Source: an uncultured Flavobacteriales bacterium (GTDB lineage: Bacteria; Bacteroidota; Bacteroidia; Flavobacteriales; JBLHRE01). Taken from it: 64,000 bases of DNA. The position numbers were made by a program, and so were the translations under genes. The notes below the pieces were generated by a model. That model saw nothing but the letters and a program-made list of their open reading frames with translations, ran no database searches and was not told the DNA's origin. The number at the start of each line of letters is the position of its first letter. The stretch's first letter is position 1. Location of the stretch: assembly GCA_937139155.1 (NCBI GenBank), contig CAKZPI010000024.1, positions 1-64,000 of the forward strand, given 5' to 3'. Of the stretch, positions 19,397-29,713 are shown in pieces.

Positions 19397-21883
19397 ATGA
19401 AAAAACTACAAATAAAAATACCCCTTATCCTACCGGAAGTACCGGATGAGAAGGATCAATGTGTGCAAAAACTTATTCAACAGCTTCAGGGTAAAGAAGG
19501 CCTTGAAAAAGTGCATGTAGCAGACGAGACAGACAATGGCGTACCGCAGCTTTGCTTTCATTACGATCCGGAGTTGATCTCCATCGATCGTATCCAGTCG
19601 TTAGCGGAGCAAACCGGGGCGGAAATCACTCAGAAATTTGGACATAAACTCTTAGAAGTAGAAGGCATTCGCCATATCCGCCACGCCCGTCATATTGAGC
19701 GCGACCTTCGGGATATATCCGGTATTTTGGAGGCCTCTGTATCGGCATCCGGCATGGTGCGGATAGAGTATGATACGGCCCAGGTCGATGAGGCGGAAAT
19801 AATGAAAGCGTTGAGAAAAGAGGGACTTGATATACCAGACACTCAGGTAAGTGCCGAACGATTTCTTGAGAAGGTAGAAGAAACTGATAAAGAAAGTAAA
19901 AAAGGACATGACCATGAGGAAGGTGACGATCATGAACATTCGCATGGCGGCATTTTCGGTAAAAATACGGAGTTGATCTTTTCTATCATTTGTGGTGCAT
20001 TGCTCGGAATTGGCTTTGGATTATCTTATGTAGAGGCTGTGCCTTCTTGGGTGAGCTTGGCATTGTATATAGGAGCCTATTTCTTTGGCGGATATTTTAC
20101 TGCCAAAGAAGCAGTTCAAACAGTAGCGAAAGGTGGGTTTGAGATTGACTTTCTGATGCTAGTAGCAGCAATCGGTGCAGCTATTCTTGGGGAATGGGCG
20201 GAAGGTGCTTTATTATTATTCCTATTCAGCATGGGGCATGCGCTGGAACACTACGCCATGAACAAAGCCCGTAAATCCATTGCTGCTTTGGCAGAACTCG
20301 CTCCTAAAACAGCATTGCTTAAGAGAAATGGTAAGACCGAAGAAGTCGGTATTGAGGAACTAAGCGTAGGTGACATCATCGTGGTGAAGCCCAATAGTAA
20401 AATCTCTGCTGATGGGGTGGTTGTCAGCGGTACGAGCAGCGTTAACCAAGCTCCCATCACCGGGGAAAGTGTGCCGGTAGATAAAGAACCAGTAGATAAT
20501 CCCGATAAAGACTGGTCGGAAGAAAAAGACATCAAAGACGAGAACCGGGCTTTTTCGGGTACCATCAACGGCAACAATACGCTGGAAATCAAAGTGATCA
20601 AAGTAGCGAAGGACTCTACACTCTCCCGCCTGGTGAAACTGGTGAATGAAGCCCAGACTCAGAAATCACCTACGCAGCGCCTCACCGACAAATTTGAGAA
20701 GTATTTTGTGCCTTCGGTATTAGTACTGGTCGTGCTGCTCAATTTTGCTTTTCTGGTAATTGATGAAACGTTTAGCGAAAGTTTCTACCGTGCAATGGCC
20801 GTATTGGTGGCCGCCAGCCCTTGCGCTTTGGCCATAGCCACCCCAAGTGCAGTGCTAAGCGGAGTTGCAAGGGCAGCCAAAAGTGGAGTACTTATTAAAG
20901 GTGGTCGTCCGTTAGAAGATTTAGGAGTACTAACAGCCCTGGCTTTTGACAAAACAGGAACACTAACGGAAGGCAAGCCCAAGCTCACCGAAGTAATTGC
21001 TTTGGATGATGTAAACGAGGAAGAACTGTTGAAAATAGCAGTAGCTGTAGAAGCCTTAAGCGACCATCCACTGGCAAAAGCCGTGGTTCGGGATGGAAAA
21101 GAGCGATTGGATGGTGTTGACATACCCGAGGCGAAAGATCTGGAAGCTGTGCTTGGGAAAGGGATCAAAGCCACCTTGGGTGATGACAAAGTATACATTG
21201 GCAATCTGGACCTGTTTGAATCCCTGGATGATAATACGCCAGAGAAGGAAACAGAAGAAAAAGTAAAGTCCCTGGAATCAGATGGCAATACTACCATGCT
21301 GATCCGTCAAAATGACAAATACATCGGCATCATTGCCTTGATGGATACGCCCAGAAAGGAAGCAAAAAACACGCTAGAACAATTAAAAAAACTGGGTATC
21401 AAGCGAATGATTATGCTTACGGGTGATAATCAACAAGTAGCCGATGCAGTGGCCAAAGAGATTGGGCTGTCAGAAGCATGGGGCAGTCTATTACCAGAAG
21501 AAAAAGTGGATGCCATAAAAAAATTGAAAGAACAAGAATCCAAAGTAGCCATGGTAGGTGATGGCGTGAATGATGCCCCGGCCATGGCGAACAGCACGGT
21601 AGGCATTGCCATGGGTGCTGCCGGAAGCGATGTAGCCTTGGAAACGGCCGACATTGCCCTGATGGCCGATAAGCTGGAAACTTTGCCTTTTGCTATCGGT
21701 TTAAGTAGAAAGGCCAAAGGCATTATCAAGCAAAACCTCTGGATAAGTTTGGGGATAGTAGCTATTTTAATTCCACTTACGATCTCTGGCATTGCGACCA
21801 TCGGGCCTGCCGTTCTAATCCATGAAGGTTCCACCTTGGTGGTGGTGTTTAATGCGCTGAGATTATTGGGTTATAAGAAGTAA
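19397..21883 (+). CDS. Heavy-metal translocating P-type ATPase (SPC-type)
   Basis: 'VAASPCALAIATPSAVL', 'DKTGTLTEGKPK', 'GDGVNDAPAMANSTVGIAMG'; HMA-like N-terminus and His-rich linker. Confidence 0.94.
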   Translation: MKKLQIKIPLILPEVPDEKDQCVQKLIQQLQGKEGLEKVHVADETDNGVPQLCFHYDPELISIDRIQSLAEQTGAEITQKFGHKLLEVEGIRHIRHARHIERDLRDISGILEASVSASGMVRIEYDTAQVDEAEIMKALRKEGLDIPDTQVSAERFLEKVEETDKESKKGHDHEEGDDHEHSHGGIFGKNTELIFSIICGALLGIGFGLSYVEAVPSWVSLALYIGAYFFGGYFTAKEAVQTVAKGGFEIDFLMLVAAIGAAILGEWAEGALLLFLFSMGHALEHYAMNKARKSIAALAELAPKTALLKRNGKTEEVGIEELSVGDIIVVKPNSKISADGVVVSGTSSVNQAPITGESVPVDKEPVDNPDKDWSEEKDIKDENRAFSGTINGNNTLEIKVIKVAKDSTLSRLVKLVNEAQTQKSPTQRLTDKFEKYFVPSVLVLVVLLNFAFLVIDETFSESFYRAMAVLVAASPCALAIATPSAVLSGVARAAKSGVLIKGGRPLEDLGVLTALAFDKTGTLTEGKPKLTEVIALDDVNEEELLKIAVAVEALSDHPLAKAVVRDGKERLDGVDIPEAKDLEAVLGKGIKATLGDDKVYIGNLDLFESLDDNTPEKETEEKVKSLESDGNTTMLIRQNDKYIGIIALMDTPRKEAKNTLEQLKKLGIKRMIMLTGDNQQVADAVAKEIGLSEAWGSLLPEEKVDAIKKLKEQESKVAMVGDGVNDAPAMANSTVGIAMGAAGSDVALETADIALMADKLETLPFAIGLSRKAKGIIKQNLWISLGIVAILIPLTISGIATIGPAVLIHEGSTLVVVFNALRLLGYKK

Positions 21884-21888
21884 GAAGA

Positions 21889-22683
21889 TTGAAGAAAAGC
21901 ACATTCCATATCAGCAAAATGGACTGTCCCTCAGAGGAGCAGATGATCCGTATGAAATTGGAGCCTTATAAAGAAGTAAAGCAGCTTTCTTTTGATATCC
22001 CTACTCGTAAACTGGAGGTATATCACACCGAAGAAGTTGAAAAAATCCATCAAGCCCTCAGTGAACTCAAACTCAATGACCGGCTGGAAAGAACGGTAAA
22101 TGAAGCTGAGTTGCCATTGGCTGCTGATGAGTCAATACAGCGAAAAATACTTTGGTGGGTGCTGGGCATCAATTTCGGGTTCTTTGTAGTAGAGATGACC
22201 ACCGGGTGGATATCCCGCTCTATGGGCCTGATAGCCGATTCACTGGATATGCTGGCAGATTCCATCGTCTACGGTCTGAGCTTATTTGCTGTAGGTGCAG
22301 CCATGACTCGTAAGAAAAAAGTAGCCAAAATCAGCGGGTATTTTCAAATGGGACTGGCACTTTTAGGCTTTTCAGAAGTATTGCGGAGGTTTTTCAGCGA
22401 AAGCGGAACACCTTTGTTCCAATGGATGATCATTGTTTCCCTGCTCGCTTTAGTGGGCAACTTAGTTTCGCTCTGGCTAATCAACAAGGCTAAAAGTGAA
22501 GAAGCTCATATGCAAGCCAGTGCAATATTCACCTCTAACGATATTATCGTAAATGGTGGGGTCATCCTGGCCGGTGTGCTGGTTTATCTTCTGGAAAGCA
22601 AATGGCCCGATCTGGCGATTGGAGGGATAGTTTTTGCCTTCGTGATGCGCGGGGCTGTAAGGATTTTGAAATTAGCTAAATAG
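21889..22683 (+). CDS. CDF-like cation transporter with N-terminal HMA-like domain
   Basis: 'FHISKMDCPSEEQMIRMKLEPYKEVKQLSFDIPTRKLEVYH' then CDF-like 'GLIADSLDMLADSIVYGLSLFAVG'; TTG start. Confidence 0.85.
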   Translation: MKKSTFHISKMDCPSEEQMIRMKLEPYKEVKQLSFDIPTRKLEVYHTEEVEKIHQALSELKLNDRLERTVNEAELPLAADESIQRKILWWVLGINFGFFVVEMTTGWISRSMGLIADSLDMLADSIVYGLSLFAVGAAMTRKKKVAKISGYFQMGLALLGFSEVLRRFFSESGTPLFQWMIIVSLLALVGNLVSLWLINKAKSEEAHMQASAIFTSNDIIVNGGVILAGVLVYLLESKWPDLAIGGIVFAFVMRGAVRILKLAK

Positions 22684-22708
22684 ATTGTTAACCGATAGAA
22701 ATTGAAGA

Positions 22709-22954
22709 ATGAGTGCATGGTTATGGGTAGGAGTTTTAGTAGCAGCCGCCTGGGCTGCACATTGGGGAGCTGACCAATTGCTTACACCGCTCAAAATGTT
22801 ACGTAAACAATGGGGACTTACCGCTTCGGCAGGAGCTGCTTTCCTGGCGATTGTAACAGCAAGTCCCGAAGTAGCTATCAACATCACCAGGCCAAAGCAA
22901 TCCTTCGGCCTGACTTATTTCATATTTTATTTATTAGGACTTGTAACCAACTGA
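22709..22954 (+). pseudogene. Truncated N-terminus of a sodium:calcium antiporter (CaCA family)
   Basis: 'WAAHWGADQLLTPLKMLRKQWGLTASAGAAFLAIVTASPEVAINI' is a CaCA N-terminus; homology stops near 22890 and the frame runs into the cusA 3' end. Confidence 0.7.
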
Positions 22955-25900
22955 TAAACACAGGGTATCACCAACAAATTCAGCACAGTTGCAGTAAGTA
23001 AACCACCCAAAATCACCACCGCCATCGGGCTTTGAATCTCATTGCCCGGTTCGTCTCCTTTCAGCGCCAGTGGGATGAGTGCCAATGCGGTGGTCAGAGC
23101 CGTCATGATGATGGGGTTTAATCGATCAAGTGATCCCTTAAGGATTAAGTTTTCACCATGCTCACCGGCTTTTTCCAAAACCTGATAACGAGAAACCAGT
23201 AGAATACCATTTCGGGTAGCAATTCCAAATAAGCTGATAAAACCAATAGTAGCGGCAATGCTGATGATTCCCGAAGTGAAATACACAATCAGGACTCCCC
23301 CGATCAAAGCCAGAGGTAAGTTCAGTAGAACGATACCAGCCAGTTTTAGGTCACGGAACTCGAAATAGAGTAGCAGGTAAATTAGCAGAATCGCCAGCAC
23401 AGCTGTTATCAACAACATCTGCGAAGCTTTGGCCTCACTTTCAAACTGCCCGCCATATTGAATGCGGTAGCCCTGTGGAAGATTAATACCGGCCTTAACA
23501 CTTTCTTGTAGTTCGGTAACAGCTCCTCTGAGGTCTCTCCCCTGCACATTAGCAGAAACCACTACTTTCCGTTGTACATCTTCGCGGCTGATGCGGTTGG
23601 GGCTACTCACCGAATTGATCTCAGCCACTTCCGTAATCGGTACGCGGCCACCATTCGGTACATTCACCAGGGCATTTTTAATTTCATCCATGCTTCCGCG
23701 GAAACCTTCTTGGTAGCGTACCACCAGGTCGAAGTGCTTTTGGCCTTCGTAGATTTGTCCGACTTCTTCACCTCCAAAAGCCACTTCCACAAAGTGCATC
23801 AAATCAGCAGCGGTCATGCCATAGGCCGCCAGAATAGTTCTATTGGGAGTGATCCGGATTTGCGGCACTTCTACCTGTTGCTCAACTGACACATCCGCCA
23901 GTCCATCAATATTCTCCGCAATGCTTTTAATTTCTTTACCGAGGCCGTAAAGACGCGTCAAATCCTCCCCAAATAGTTTCACCGCGATATTGGCCCGCGT
24001 TCCCGAAAGCATGTGATCAATACGGTGGGCAATGGGCTGACCGATGGTAATATTCACACCCGGTACAACACTCAGTTTTTCCCGCACTTTGGCAAAAAAC
24101 TCTTCTTTCCTCTGATCCTCCTGCAGTGTAAACGGAGCATCTATTTCTGCTGCATTCACTCCTTGAGCGTGTTCGTCCAATTCAGCCCTGCCTGTTCTGC
24201 GGGTGACTACATCAACCTCGGGCATTTCCAACAGTAATTCTTCTACTTGTTTTCCGGTTTTATTGCTTTCTTCCAAAGACATACCTGGAGTACCCACCAC
24301 ACTGATCACCAATGAACCTTCATTGAACTCCGGCAGAAAGCTTCTTCCTAATTGGAAGAATAGCACAAGGCTCACGAAAAAAACAGCTACCGTTCCGCCA
24401 ATTACCCATTTCGAATACTTCAGAGACTTGTTGAGAATGCGCGAATAGCCCTTTCTCAGCCATCGTTCAACCCGGGTCCCCTCAGATTGCTTTTGTAGCA
24501 ACTTCTCTTTTTTGAGGAGGTAAGAACACAATACCGGTGTAACCGTAACCGCCACCACCAAAGAAGTAAGTACAGAAGTGATAAAGGCAATACCCAAGGG
24601 GGTTAGCAACCGACCTTCCATGCCGCTGAGGAAAAAGAGCGGAATAAATGAAACGATGATAATTAAAGTGGCAATAATGATGGAACTCCTGATCTCTACC
24701 GAAGCATCCCTTACCACTTTTAATATCGGCTCCCGTTGATCTTTGGGTAGCGAAACATTTTGCCTGAGCCTTTTAAATACATTTTCCACATCGATAATGG
24801 CATCATCCACCAGGGCCCCAATTGCAATGGCCATACCGCCCAGGCTCATGGTGTTGATGGTATAACCCAACATTTTTAAAACGATAACAGAAACTAAAAG
24901 TGAAAGCGGAATAGCCAGCAGTGAAATGACAGTGGTCCGCCAGTTCATCAGGAATATAAAGAGGACGAGTGCCACGAAAAATGCCCCTTCCAGCAAAGTC
25001 TGCTGAAGGTTATTGACAGAGGCATTTATAAAGTCTGCCTGACGAAAAATGTGGCTTTTAATTTCCACGCTTTCAGGCAGGGTTTCATTCATTTTCGCCA
25101 ACGCTTCATCCATGCGTTCGGTAAGCTCCAGGGTGTTTACATCAGGCTGTTTGGTAATAGTCATGATCACCGCAGGAGATGCATTCAACGAACCATCACC
25201 GATTTTATCGGCAGCACCTACTTTAACTTCAGCCACATCTTTTATCCTAATCGCCTGACCATTCACTTCTTTAATCAACCCCTCTTGTAGATCGTCTACA
25301 TCGTAAGCCCGGCCTTCGCCTTTAATGTTGTACTGGTTGCCAAACTCATTGTAAAAACCACCCGTGGTATTTACGTTGGCTGCTTCTACAGACGTTTGCA
25401 ATTCCTGAAGACTTATCCCGTAGTGCTTCATTTTATTGGGATTGGCCAACACCTGGTATTGCTTGTATTCCCCTCCGATCACGATAACGTTGGCAATGCC
25501 TCCCAGTGCTTTCAGTTGTGGTCTTATTGTCCAGTCTGCCAGCGTCCGCAACTTCATTGGCGAAAGGCTATCTGACCGCACTCCCAGCAACATCACTTCG
25601 CCCATAATGGATGAAATTGGTGCCATAGTAGGTTCTCCAATGCCCTGGGGCAATTTCTCCCTTACAGCAGGGATACGTTCGCTTACAATTTGCCGGGCAC
25701 GATAAATATCCGTGTTCCAATCAAACTCCACCCATACAATAGAAATACCCGCTGCCGAGGACGACCTGATCCTGCGCACATTGGGTGCACCATTCATGGC
25801 GGTTTCAAGTTGGAAGGTCACCAACTTCTCCACTTCTTCCGACTCCATTCCGTGTGCCTCAGTTAAGATGGTTACCGTAGGGGCGGTGAGGTCAGGGAAT

Positions 25901-26013
25901 ACATCCACGTTCATTTCCCTGGCAATGTAGATTCCCGAAACCGATAGCACCAAAGCTATAAGCAGCACCAACAACCGGTTGTGAAGAGATATTTCAAGAA
26001 TTTTATTCAGCAT
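22927..26013 (-). CDS. CusA/CzcA family heavy-metal RND transporter
   Basis: 1028 aa HME-RND; 'NRLLVLLIALVLSVSGIYIAREMNVDVFPDLTAPTVTILTEAHGMESEEVE'. Confidence 0.95.
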   Translation of the reverse strand: MLNKILEISLHNRLLVLLIALVLSVSGIYIAREMNVDVFPDLTAPTVTILTEAHGMESEEVEKLVTFQLETAMNGAPNVRRIRSSSAAGISIVWVEFDWNTDIYRARQIVSERIPAVREKLPQGIGEPTMAPISSIMGEVMLLGVRSDSLSPMKLRTLADWTIRPQLKALGGIANVIVIGGEYKQYQVLANPNKMKHYGISLQELQTSVEAANVNTTGGFYNEFGNQYNIKGEGRAYDVDDLQEGLIKEVNGQAIRIKDVAEVKVGAADKIGDGSLNASPAVIMTITKQPDVNTLELTERMDEALAKMNETLPESVEIKSHIFRQADFINASVNNLQQTLLEGAFFVALVLFIFLMNWRTTVISLLAIPLSLLVSVIVLKMLGYTINTMSLGGMAIAIGALVDDAIIDVENVFKRLRQNVSLPKDQREPILKVVRDASVEIRSSIIIATLIIIVSFIPLFFLSGMEGRLLTPLGIAFITSVLTSLVVAVTVTPVLCSYLLKKEKLLQKQSEGTRVERWLRKGYSRILNKSLKYSKWVIGGTVAVFFVSLVLFFQLGRSFLPEFNEGSLVISVVGTPGMSLEESNKTGKQVEELLLEMPEVDVVTRRTGRAELDEHAQGVNAAEIDAPFTLQEDQRKEEFFAKVREKLSVVPGVNITIGQPIAHRIDHMLSGTRANIAVKLFGEDLTRLYGLGKEIKSIAENIDGLADVSVEQQVEVPQIRITPNRTILAAYGMTAADLMHFVEVAFGGEEVGQIYEGQKHFDLVVRYQEGFRGSMDEIKNALVNVPNGGRVPITEVAEINSVSSPNRISREDVQRKVVVSANVQGRDLRGAVTELQESVKAGINLPQGYRIQYGGQFESEAKASQMLLITAVLAILLIYLLLYFEFRDLKLAGIVLLNLPLALIGGVLIVYFTSGIISIAATIGFISLFGIATRNGILLVSRYQVLEKAGEHGENLILKGSLDRLNPIIMTALTTALALIPLALKGDEPGNEIQSPMAVVILGGLLTATVLNLLVIPCVYQLVTSPNK

Positions 26014-26055
26014 AACTTATTTCATTTTGAGACTTGTGAAGTGAAGTTTTATTTA

Positions 26056-27561
26056 TCAATGAGCATGTCCATGTGCTGGCGCGCCAGCCATCGAGGCCAT
26101 CTTTACCTGGTAAGCGCCTTTAGTAACCACCCATTCGTCAGCCTGTAAACCCTGGGTAATGGTTACCTGCTCTCCATTGAATGTACCCACCGTTACGGGG
26201 CGCATTTCAAACGCCTCACCTCCGGTTTGTACGACCACTTTATAGGTGCCAAAATCCTCCAGTAAGGCATCTTTTGGAATCATCAGCCCCATTTCTCCGC
26301 TGGAATAACCCAATTGCACTTCTGCCAGGCTGCCCTGTACTGCAGCTATAGGCGTTTGCACCTCAATGAAAACCGGCAACATGGGATTGTCTTCAGTTAC
26401 ATTCCTTCCCACCGACACCACCTTACCATTTACAGGTAAAATGTTTCCATCCTCCGCAATCCAGATTTTCTTCGTTTGGGTAATAAGGTTGCGCTTTTCT
26501 GGTGCAGCCGTAGCTTTAATCATGCTGGTGAGTTCAGAACCTACCGTGAGCAAGGGATGCCCGGCATCCGCAAATCCACCATTCTCCACTAAGATATGCT
26601 TCACATAGCCATCAAAGGGAGCGCGAATGGCCACCCCGTTAGCGCCATAGTTTTTGAGCAATTGCTGATAATTGGCTTGTGCCATTTCATAGCGTTTCTC
26701 AACTTCTTCAAACTCAGCATCAGGAACCACCTTCAATTCATGCAGTTGCTTTTTGCGTTGGTATTCGCTCTTGGCTTGTTCAAATTGGGCTTTGGCCTTT
26801 CTTATTTCCGACTCAATGCTGCTCACATTCAAGTCTTCACCACTAATGCGCATCAACACCTGGCCTTTGCTGATCTCAATGCCTTCCACCATTCCCGGTA
26901 TTTCATACAAGACATTTCCTGAAGAACCGGCATTCAGTGTGCGTTGGGTTCCGGGGGCCGGCATCCACTTTCCGGCCAGTTTCACCATGCCATAGACCGT
27001 GTCCTTGAGTGCAGGTGCCGTTTGAAAATCGATCTTCCAGGCTTGTTCCTTTAGAAAACTGATTTCCGGTTCACTCTGCTCGCGGTTGGAAAGTGCTTCA
27101 GTAACAGCTTCATCATTTGGATACACATTCACCATTCCGGCATCAATACGTTCATTGAGCCCCGGAGCTTTCAACTCAAAAAACAATTGATATTCCCCAG
27201 CTTCCTTGGGTTGCAAAGCAGGAGTGAAAATTCCAGGGGATGAAGGTGCTTCCACCGTGTGGCGAATACCAGAGTTCCCTTTTATCAGGCTAACAGTCAC
27301 ACTTCCCTCAGTTTCGGGTTTGTGACCGTCCAGCTTGGTAAAATGTGCTGCAAACCGGCTGGAATGACCAACAACCAATGCCGGGTATTCCACAAACAAC
27401 TCCACATTTTCCGTCCAAATGGTGGTGTCCACACTTAGCTCACTGCCATGGGCGTGTCCATGAGCATTCTCTTCATGTGCGTGACCAGTCTCAGTGGTTT
27501 GGTTGCAAGCTGCCAGGACCAGAATGATGAATGTTAAATTATAAATGTTGAATGTTCTCAT
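26056..27561 (-). CDS. RND efflux periplasmic adaptor subunit, His-rich
   Basis: Start re-set to 'MRTFNIYNLTFIILVLAACNQ' lipobox; HlyD-like barrel-sandwich and C-terminal 'GHAH'. Confidence 0.9.
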   Translation of the reverse strand: MRTFNIYNLTFIILVLAACNQTTETGHAHEENAHGHAHGSELSVDTTIWTENVELFVEYPALVVGHSSRFAAHFTKLDGHKPETEGSVTVSLIKGNSGIRHTVEAPSSPGIFTPALQPKEAGEYQLFFELKAPGLNERIDAGMVNVYPNDEAVTEALSNREQSEPEISFLKEQAWKIDFQTAPALKDTVYGMVKLAGKWMPAPGTQRTLNAGSSGNVLYEIPGMVEGIEISKGQVLMRISGEDLNVSSIESEIRKAKAQFEQAKSEYQRKKQLHELKVVPDAEFEEVEKRYEMAQANYQQLLKNYGANGVAIRAPFDGYVKHILVENGGFADAGHPLLTVGSELTSMIKATAAPEKRNLITQTKKIWIAEDGNILPVNGKVVSVGRNVTEDNPMLPVFIEVQTPIAAVQGSLAEVQLGYSSGEMGLMIPKDALLEDFGTYKVVVQTGGEAFEMRPVTVGTFNGEQVTITQGLQADEWVVTKGAYQVKMASMAGAPAHGHAH

Positions 27562-27639
27562 CTGTAGATTTTTAAATGGTTGAATTGCAATTATTCTGTC
27601 TATTAATTTCCAATTCATCATTCCTCATTCATAATTAGA

Positions 27640-27894
27640 CTAGTGTTGATGATCTTGTCCATCCTCGTGTTCATGTTCGTGATGATCCTCTGTCGCGGTT
27701 GAATCTTCACCTACGGTAAACTCTTCTTGCTCGTGATGGTGTTCACCATTCTCATTTTCATGACCGTGTTCTTCACCTTCGTGCATATGGGTATCACTGC
27801 CGTGTTCATGGCCATGCTCCTCTTGGTTTGCACCTGGGTTGCACCCAAAGGTTAAAGCCAATACTGCTATAATTAGACTTACTTTAATTTTCAT
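27640..27894 (-). CDS. Small His-rich lipoprotein, putative metal-binding
   Basis: 'MKIKVSLIIAVLALTFGCNPGANQEEHGHEHGSDTHMHEGEEHGHENENGEHHHEQ' lipobox then His/Glu-rich. Confidence 0.8.
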   Translation of the reverse strand: MKIKVSLIIAVLALTFGCNPGANQEEHGHEHGSDTHMHEGEEHGHENENGEHHHEQEEFTVGEDSTATEDHHEHEHEDGQDHQH

Positions 27895-27913
27895 AATTGT
27901 TGATTTTTGAGGT

Positions 27914-29098
27914 TTATAATTGATGTTTAAATAATTCAGCCCTGAGTTGCTGTAACTCCTTTTCAATCTCCAGCATTCGATTTTCAGCCTGTCGGTAAAA
28001 GGAAACTTCGCGGTAATAATCCATGAAGGAAATCTCTCCTAGTTCATAGGACTTTTGTAATAACATTTCACTGTTGAGACCATCCATTGCCTGCTGATAT
28101 TCTCTGAATTTCTTAATTAAAAGCTGGTATCGCTGAACCTGTGAAGTGAAATCACTTTTTAAAGAGGTGATGACCTCTGACATATATTTATCGAAGTAAT
28201 TGATTTCTGCCTCAGCCATCTTTACCTGACTGCGGCCACTCCAAAGAGGAATGCTGATACCACCGTAAAAACCTGAGTAATTACTTCCCGCTACTCCCTG
28301 ATAATTATACCCGGCTGTAATATCCGGCAATAGCTGGTTTCGTTCAACTTTCAGCCGTTGCTCTGCTACTTGTTTCTCTTGTTCCAGCAGTGCTATCTGT
28401 GCATCCTGGTTTAGCCGTTCATTCCACAGGCTATCCGGTGTAGGAATTTCAATGGTGTTTGGATAAGTGGTTAAAACAAGGTCAATCTCATTTCCTCCGT
28501 TCAAAGCCTGCAACTCTTGAGCAATATTCATCTCTCGAGTGCTCAGCTCTTCCAATGCAAACTGCTGGTCAAGCCACACGAGCTTCGCCTTGTTTCTATC
28601 AAGAATACCCGTCTGCCCCTTCTCAAAAAGGGTTTCCACCTGCCCGTACACTTTTTGGGTTTGTGCCACGCGCTCTTCAACCAAGCCTCTTTGCTTGTTG
28701 ATATAAACCAGTTCCAATCCCAGTTCTTTAGCATTGAGCAAGATTTCCTGCTTTAGCTTCTGGTATTCGCGTTCCAGCCGTTCCTCTTGCTCATCAATCC
28801 AATTGCCTCTGGCTGCATAAACTGTAGGAAACTCAAATTGCTGTGAGATTTGATACTCTGTGTAATCACCGGTATTGTGTTCTCCAAACGGAAGATAAAA
28901 CGCAGAAGCCTGAGGATCGGGAAGTTTATTCTCCCCTTTGTACTGCCAGCTTTCACTTTCCATATAGCTACGAAAGGCCGCGAGCTTCTGGTTATTTGCT
29001 TCAACAGTTTGCAACAACTCATCTAAAGAAGATTGCTGCGCCTGCAAAGAACCAACGCATAACGTCAGCCCCAGCAGGACAAAAAATGATTTGTACAT
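27914..29098 (-). CDS. TolC family outer membrane efflux protein
   Basis: 394 aa, signal peptide, OEP repeats with 'SLWSGRSQVKMAEAEINYFDKY'. Confidence 0.92.
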   Translation of the reverse strand: MYKSFFVLLGLTLCVGSLQAQQSSLDELLQTVEANNQKLAAFRSYMESESWQYKGENKLPDPQASAFYLPFGEHNTGDYTEYQISQQFEFPTVYAARGNWIDEQEERLEREYQKLKQEILLNAKELGLELVYINKQRGLVEERVAQTQKVYGQVETLFEKGQTGILDRNKAKLVWLDQQFALEELSTREMNIAQELQALNGGNEIDLVLTTYPNTIEIPTPDSLWNERLNQDAQIALLEQEKQVAEQRLKVERNQLLPDITAGYNYQGVAGSNYSGFYGGISIPLWSGRSQVKMAEAEINYFDKYMSEVITSLKSDFTSQVQRYQLLIKKFREYQQAMDGLNSEMLLQKSYELGEISFMDYYREVSFYRQAENRMLEIEKELQQLRAELFKHQL

Positions 29099-29164
29099 AA
29101 ATGAAATTCTTTAGGTCAATATGAGATAGATTTCCCTGTAAACAGGAGGAAATCAAAGATTCAA

Positions 29165-29656
29165 TTAACCTAAAGCAGGGGGAGCCCGGAGGCCGTGGGA
29201 GGAAGTTTGAAATTGACTCGAAAGAAGCCAGTATGAAGCCTGATGCTTGACAGGTCTATTAAAGAGTCGATCAGGAAGCCTCCATTGACTTGCTGAATGA
29301 CAAATATCAACTTCAACTTTCGATAGAGCATTATCCTTGGCAGTTGCTCTATAAACAAGATTATGCTGATGTCCATCAAAGCCTGAATGACTATGGGTCT
29401 GAATTAAAGAAACAAGAACTGAACTATTGTCAGACGCACCTGGAGTATTTTGATCCTCATCTTTCTCTTCCGAGTGGTCATGAGAGTGATGATGGTCTCC
29501 ATGGTGATGATGGTCTTCACCTGTAACCTGAACAACCTGCTTATGGCTATGATGCGAATGAGGAATGAAATCATGTAGCAACAACAGCGCGTATGCACTT
29601 AAAAAGAATAATGACAATATGCTACGGTATGATCTCACAAGTACAAAGAAAGCCAT
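29165..29656 (-). CDS. His-rich membrane/periplasmic protein at the start of the efflux operon
   Basis: Start re-set to 'MAFFVLVRSYRSILSLFFLSAYALLLLHDFIPHSHHSH', followed by 'HHHHGDHHHSHDHS'. Confidence 0.75.
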   Translation of the reverse strand: MAFFVLVRSYRSILSLFFLSAYALLLLHDFIPHSHHSHKQVVQVTGEDHHHHGDHHHSHDHSEEKDEDQNTPGASDNSSVLVSLIQTHSHSGFDGHQHNLVYRATAKDNALSKVEVDICHSASQWRLPDRLFNRPVKHQASYWLLSSQFQTSSHGLRAPPALG

Positions 29657-29713
29657 AATAGTTGATACTCCAAAAAACCTCCCTCCAATGCCACGTGCCT
29701 CCAGAAGGTTCAT

